Shown: in pieces, positions 61,635 through 64,000 of the stretch
How positions within the stretch are numbered: position 1 is the first letter of the stretch
How the letters are laid out: each line of letters starts with the position of its first letter
Assembly (NCBI GenBank): GCA_963751595.1
Contig: CAVVVC010000008.1
Span: 124,001-188,000 of the forward strand
Source: JAHEGP01 sp963751595
GTDB taxonomy: Bacteria; Pseudomonadota; Gammaproteobacteria; Pseudomonadales; JAHEGP01
Direction: 5' to 3'
Length of the DNA stretch: 64,000 nt
Program-made: the position numbers and the translations under genes
The notes under the pieces: generated by a model
Seen by the model: only the letters and a program-made list of their open reading frames with translations
Database searches by the model: none
Told to the model about the DNA's origin: nothing

Positions 61635-63518
61635 ATGAGCCAGTATACGGCAGAGAATATTGAAGTACTCACCGGGCTCGACCCCGTGCGCAAGCGACCG
61701 GGTATGTATACCGAGACGGCCCGGCCGAATCACCTCGCCCAGGAGGTTATCGACAATAGTGTCGATGAGGCGCTCGCCGGCCATTGCAGTGAAATCCGGC
61801 TGCTGTTGCAGCGCGATGGCTCGGTAAGCGTCAGCGATGACGGACGTGGTATGCCGGTGGACCTGCACCCTGAAATCGGCAAGCCCGGAGTCGAGGTGAT
61901 CCTGACCACCCTCCATGCCGGAGGTAAATTCTCAAACGACAACTACCAGTTTTCCGGAGGCCTGCACGGGGTCGGAGTCTCGGTGGTCAATGCCCTGTCC
62001 GCCAGCCTGCGAGTCATCATCAAGCGCGACGGCAATGTCTACCAAATGCGCTTTGCCGACGGCGAGCCGGTGAGTGAGCTGGAGGTTATCGGTAGCTGCA
62101 AGAAGCGTGAAACGGGAACCACGGTGGAGTTCCTGCCGAACCCCGGGTATTTCGACTCGGCCAGGTTTTCGGTTTCAAGGCTGAAGCATACCCTGCGGGC
62201 CAAGGCAGTGCTGTGCCCGGGCCTGCGGGTCATCTTCGAAGACGAAGCCAGTGATGACAAGCAGGAATGGTACTTCGAGGATGGGATTACCGACTACCTC
62301 AGGGAGACCACTGCGGGCTTCGAAACGCTGCCGGCAGAGCCCTTCGTCGGGCGCTTCGCCGGGGGCAACGAGGCCGTCGACTGGGCGGTTCAATGGCTTG
62401 TGGACGAAGGCGAGGTTACCGCTGAATCCTATGTCAACCTTATCCTCACCACCCAGGGCGGCACCCATGTCAATGGCCTGCGCACCGGCCTGCTGGAGGC
62501 GGTGCGGGAGTACTGCGAGTTTCGCAACCTGTTGCCCCGTGGCATCAAGCTGACACCGGATGATATCTGGGACAAGTGCGCCTACGTATTGTCCGCGAAA
62601 ATGGCAGACCCGCAGTTCTCCGGCCAGACCAAGGAGCGGCTCACGTCCCGGGAGTGTGCGGCATTTATTTCCGGCGTCGCCAAAGATGCCTTCGGACTCT
62701 GGCTCAATCAGCACACGGAGGAGGCGAACCGCCTCGCGGAGCTCTTCATCAGCAACGCCCAGGGCCGTATGCGCAAGAGCAAGAAAGTCGCTCGCAAAAA
62801 AGTCACCTCGGGCCCGGCGCTGCCGGGTAAGCTGGCAGATTGTGCCGGTGGCGACATGGAGCGAACCGAGTTGTTTTTGGTGGAGGGCGACTCGGCGGGG
62901 GGGTCGGCGAAACAGGCGCGCAGTCGAGAGTACCAGGCGATCCTGCCGCTGCGGGGCAAGATCCTCAACAGTTGGGAAGTGGAGTCCTCCCAGGTGCTGG
63001 CATCCCAGGAGATTCACGACATTTCAGTGGCGCTGGGCATCGAACCCGGAAACCGTGACCTGAGCGGACTGCGCTACCACAAGATTTGTATTCTGGCGGA
63101 TGCGGACTCCGACGGCCTCCACATCGCGACCCTGCTGTGTGCGTTATTCCTGCGTCACTTTCCGCAACTGGTGGCCCAGGGACATGTCTATGTTTCGATG
63201 CCGCCCCTGTACCGCATCGATGTCGGCAAGGAAGTATTCTACGCCCTCGACGAATCGGAAAAATCCGGGGTGCTGGATCGAATTGCCGCCGAGAAAAAGA
63301 AAGGAAAAATCCAGGTGACCCGCTTCAAGGGTCTCGGTGAAATGAATCCCATGCAGCTCAGGGATACCGTTATGAATCCGGACACCCGCCGGCTGATACA
63401 GCTGTCGGTTGCCGACGCCGATGGTACCCGCGAAGTCCTGGATATGTTGCTGTCTAAAAAGCGTTCGCCGGATCGCAAAAAGTGGCTGGAGAGCAAGGGC
63501 AACCTGGCGGAGGTTTGA
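61635..63518 (+). CDS. parE: DNA topoisomerase IV subunit B
   Basis: A 627-residue ParE. The GHKL ATPase has QEVIDNSVDEALAGHCSEI, VSDDGRGMPVDLHPE and GGLHGVGVSVVNALS; the transducer is followed by the TOPRIM domain with LVEGDSAGGSAKQARSREYQ and ADADSDGLHI. The C-terminus ends RKKWLESKGNLAEV, the ParE type. With ParC it decatenates daughter chromosomes. Length matches E. coli ParE (630). parC lies outside the window. Confidence 0.97.
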   Translation: MSQYTAENIEVLTGLDPVRKRPGMYTETARPNHLAQEVIDNSVDEALAGHCSEIRLLLQRDGSVSVSDDGRGMPVDLHPEIGKPGVEVILTTLHAGGKFSNDNYQFSGGLHGVGVSVVNALSASLRVIIKRDGNVYQMRFADGEPVSELEVIGSCKKRETGTTVEFLPNPGYFDSARFSVSRLKHTLRAKAVLCPGLRVIFEDEASDDKQEWYFEDGITDYLRETTAGFETLPAEPFVGRFAGGNEAVDWAVQWLVDEGEVTAESYVNLILTTQGGTHVNGLRTGLLEAVREYCEFRNLLPRGIKLTPDDIWDKCAYVLSAKMADPQFSGQTKERLTSRECAAFISGVAKDAFGLWLNQHTEEANRLAELFISNAQGRMRKSKKVARKKVTSGPALPGKLADCAGGDMERTELFLVEGDSAGGSAKQARSREYQAILPLRGKILNSWEVESSQVLASQEIHDISVALGIEPGNRDLSGLRYHKICILADADSDGLHIATLLCALFLRHFPQLVAQGHVYVSMPPLYRIDVGKEVFYALDESEKSGVLDRIAAEKKKGKIQVTRFKGLGEMNPMQLRDTVMNPDTRRLIQLSVADADGTREVLDMLLSKKRSPDRKKWLESKGNLAEV

Positions 63519-63667
63519 GAAGCAGCAGGGCCCGGATCGCGGCGCCCAGCCTGAGCGGTTCCCCCCACTAGCCGTCGTTGTTCAGGGCCACTGGTGCTGG
63601 GGCAAGGCTTGCGGCGCAGTGACAATCTGACATCATGTTCGACACTGCAACGCGCTGGGGTAAAGCT

Positions 63668-64000
63668 ATGGAAGTGTCTGAAGCCAGGCCGAAAGTACTG
63701 GTCACCCGGTCATTGCCAGAATCTATCCTGGCGCCGCTGCGAAGCATTGCCGAGGTGGACGTTTGGCAGCAGCCTCGGCAGATAGGGCGGGCACAATTGC
63801 TTGACAGAGCCGGGTCAGTCGATGGTTTGCTGTGCATGCTCACCGAGCAGATTGACACCGAGTTGCTGCAACGGTGCCCCGGGCTGAGGGTCGTCTCGAC
63901 AATGTCAGTGGGTATCGACCATATTGATGAGGCTGCCCTCAGTGATCGCGGTATCCCGATTGGGCATACACCCGGTGTGCTGGTGGAAACCACCGCCGAT
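63668..64000 (+). CDS. D-2-hydroxyacid dehydrogenase, N-terminal part (3' truncated by window)
   Basis: 111 codons run off the window edge. The protein begins KVLVTRSLPESILAPLRSI and continues with LRVVSTMSVGIDHID and GIPIGHTPGVLVETTAD, the N-terminal catalytic domain of glyoxylate/hydroxypyruvate reductase-like D-2-hydroxyacid dehydrogenases. The NAD-binding part lies beyond the window. ATG 63668 has GGGG seven bases upstream; an in-frame ATG at 63635 is the alternative. Exact substrate cannot be told from this part. Confidence 0.88.
   Translation, partial: MEVSEARPKVLVTRSLPESILAPLRSIAEVDVWQQPRQIGRAQLLDRAGSVDGLLCMLTEQIDTELLQRCPGLRVVSTMSVGIDHIDEAALSDRGIPIGHTPGVLVETTAD

Overview
The window is one densely coded stretch of a gammaproteobacterial chromosome. 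The family content and gene order (fau-6S RNA-zapA-ygfB-pepP-ubiH-ubiI, rppH-ptsP, lgt, folA, ilvD, argA-argE, glnE-ilvE-waaFGP, hldE-waaC, waaA, tolC, cpdA-parE) resemble Pseudomonas and its relatives. The DUF3450/TtpC/ExbB/ExbD/TonB/TPR cluster, the high G+C and the many GTG/TTG starts fit a marine group such as the Halieaceae/Cellvibrionales. That assignment is an inference. No rRNA, tRNA, CRISPR array, phage or transposase gene was seen.

Layout. Positions 1-7016 hold the end of ilvA, a possible tiny membrane protein, the 5-formyl-THF ligase gene downstream of a clear 6S RNA, zapA and a zapB-like gene, then ygfB-pepP-ubiH-ubiI (proline aminopeptidase and ubiquinone hydroxylation). Positions 7368-15508 hold gcvH, rlmI, a HAD phosphatase, rppH, ptsP, a TANGO2/NRDE protein, a TauE-type permease and lgt. 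A 215-bp element with perfect 23-bp inverted ends lies between ptsP and the TANGO2 gene. At 15532-23545 a complete lipid A aminoarabinose (arn) pathway, split into divergent arnB-arnC and arnA-D-E-F-T units, separates lgt from thyA, which are often adjacent. Positions 23593-30615 hold thyA, folA and a TonB2/TtpC-type energy-transduction operon. Positions 30708-41334 hold ilvD, argA, argE, an orphan GspE/PilB-type ATPase, glnE and ilvE.

Positions 41421-58313 are the LPS inner-core locus: waaF, waaG, waaP, several GT4 glycosyltransferases, a GT-A-like DUF6625-type protein, a second InaA-type kinase, hldE, waaC and waaA. Embedded in it is an unusual glycosyltransferase / methyltransferase / alpha-toroid (terpene-cyclase-like) trio with a second methyltransferase convergent to it. 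An FAD oxidoreductase/aldo-keto reductase pair sits on the opposite strand. tolC, a DUF1249 gene, cpdA, parE and the start of a D-2-hydroxyacid dehydrogenase gene close the window.

Much of the window serves the envelope: Lgt matures lipoproteins, HldE/WaaC/WaaF/WaaG/WaaP/WaaA build a heptose-containing phosphorylated core on Kdo-lipid A, the Arn enzymes would cap lipid A phosphates with L-Ara4N, and TolC and the TonB2 system act across the same envelope. The best candidates for something undescribed are the GT-methyltransferase-toroid trio, the inverted-repeat element at 12692-12906, the displaced split arn cluster and the tiny ORF at 646-735.
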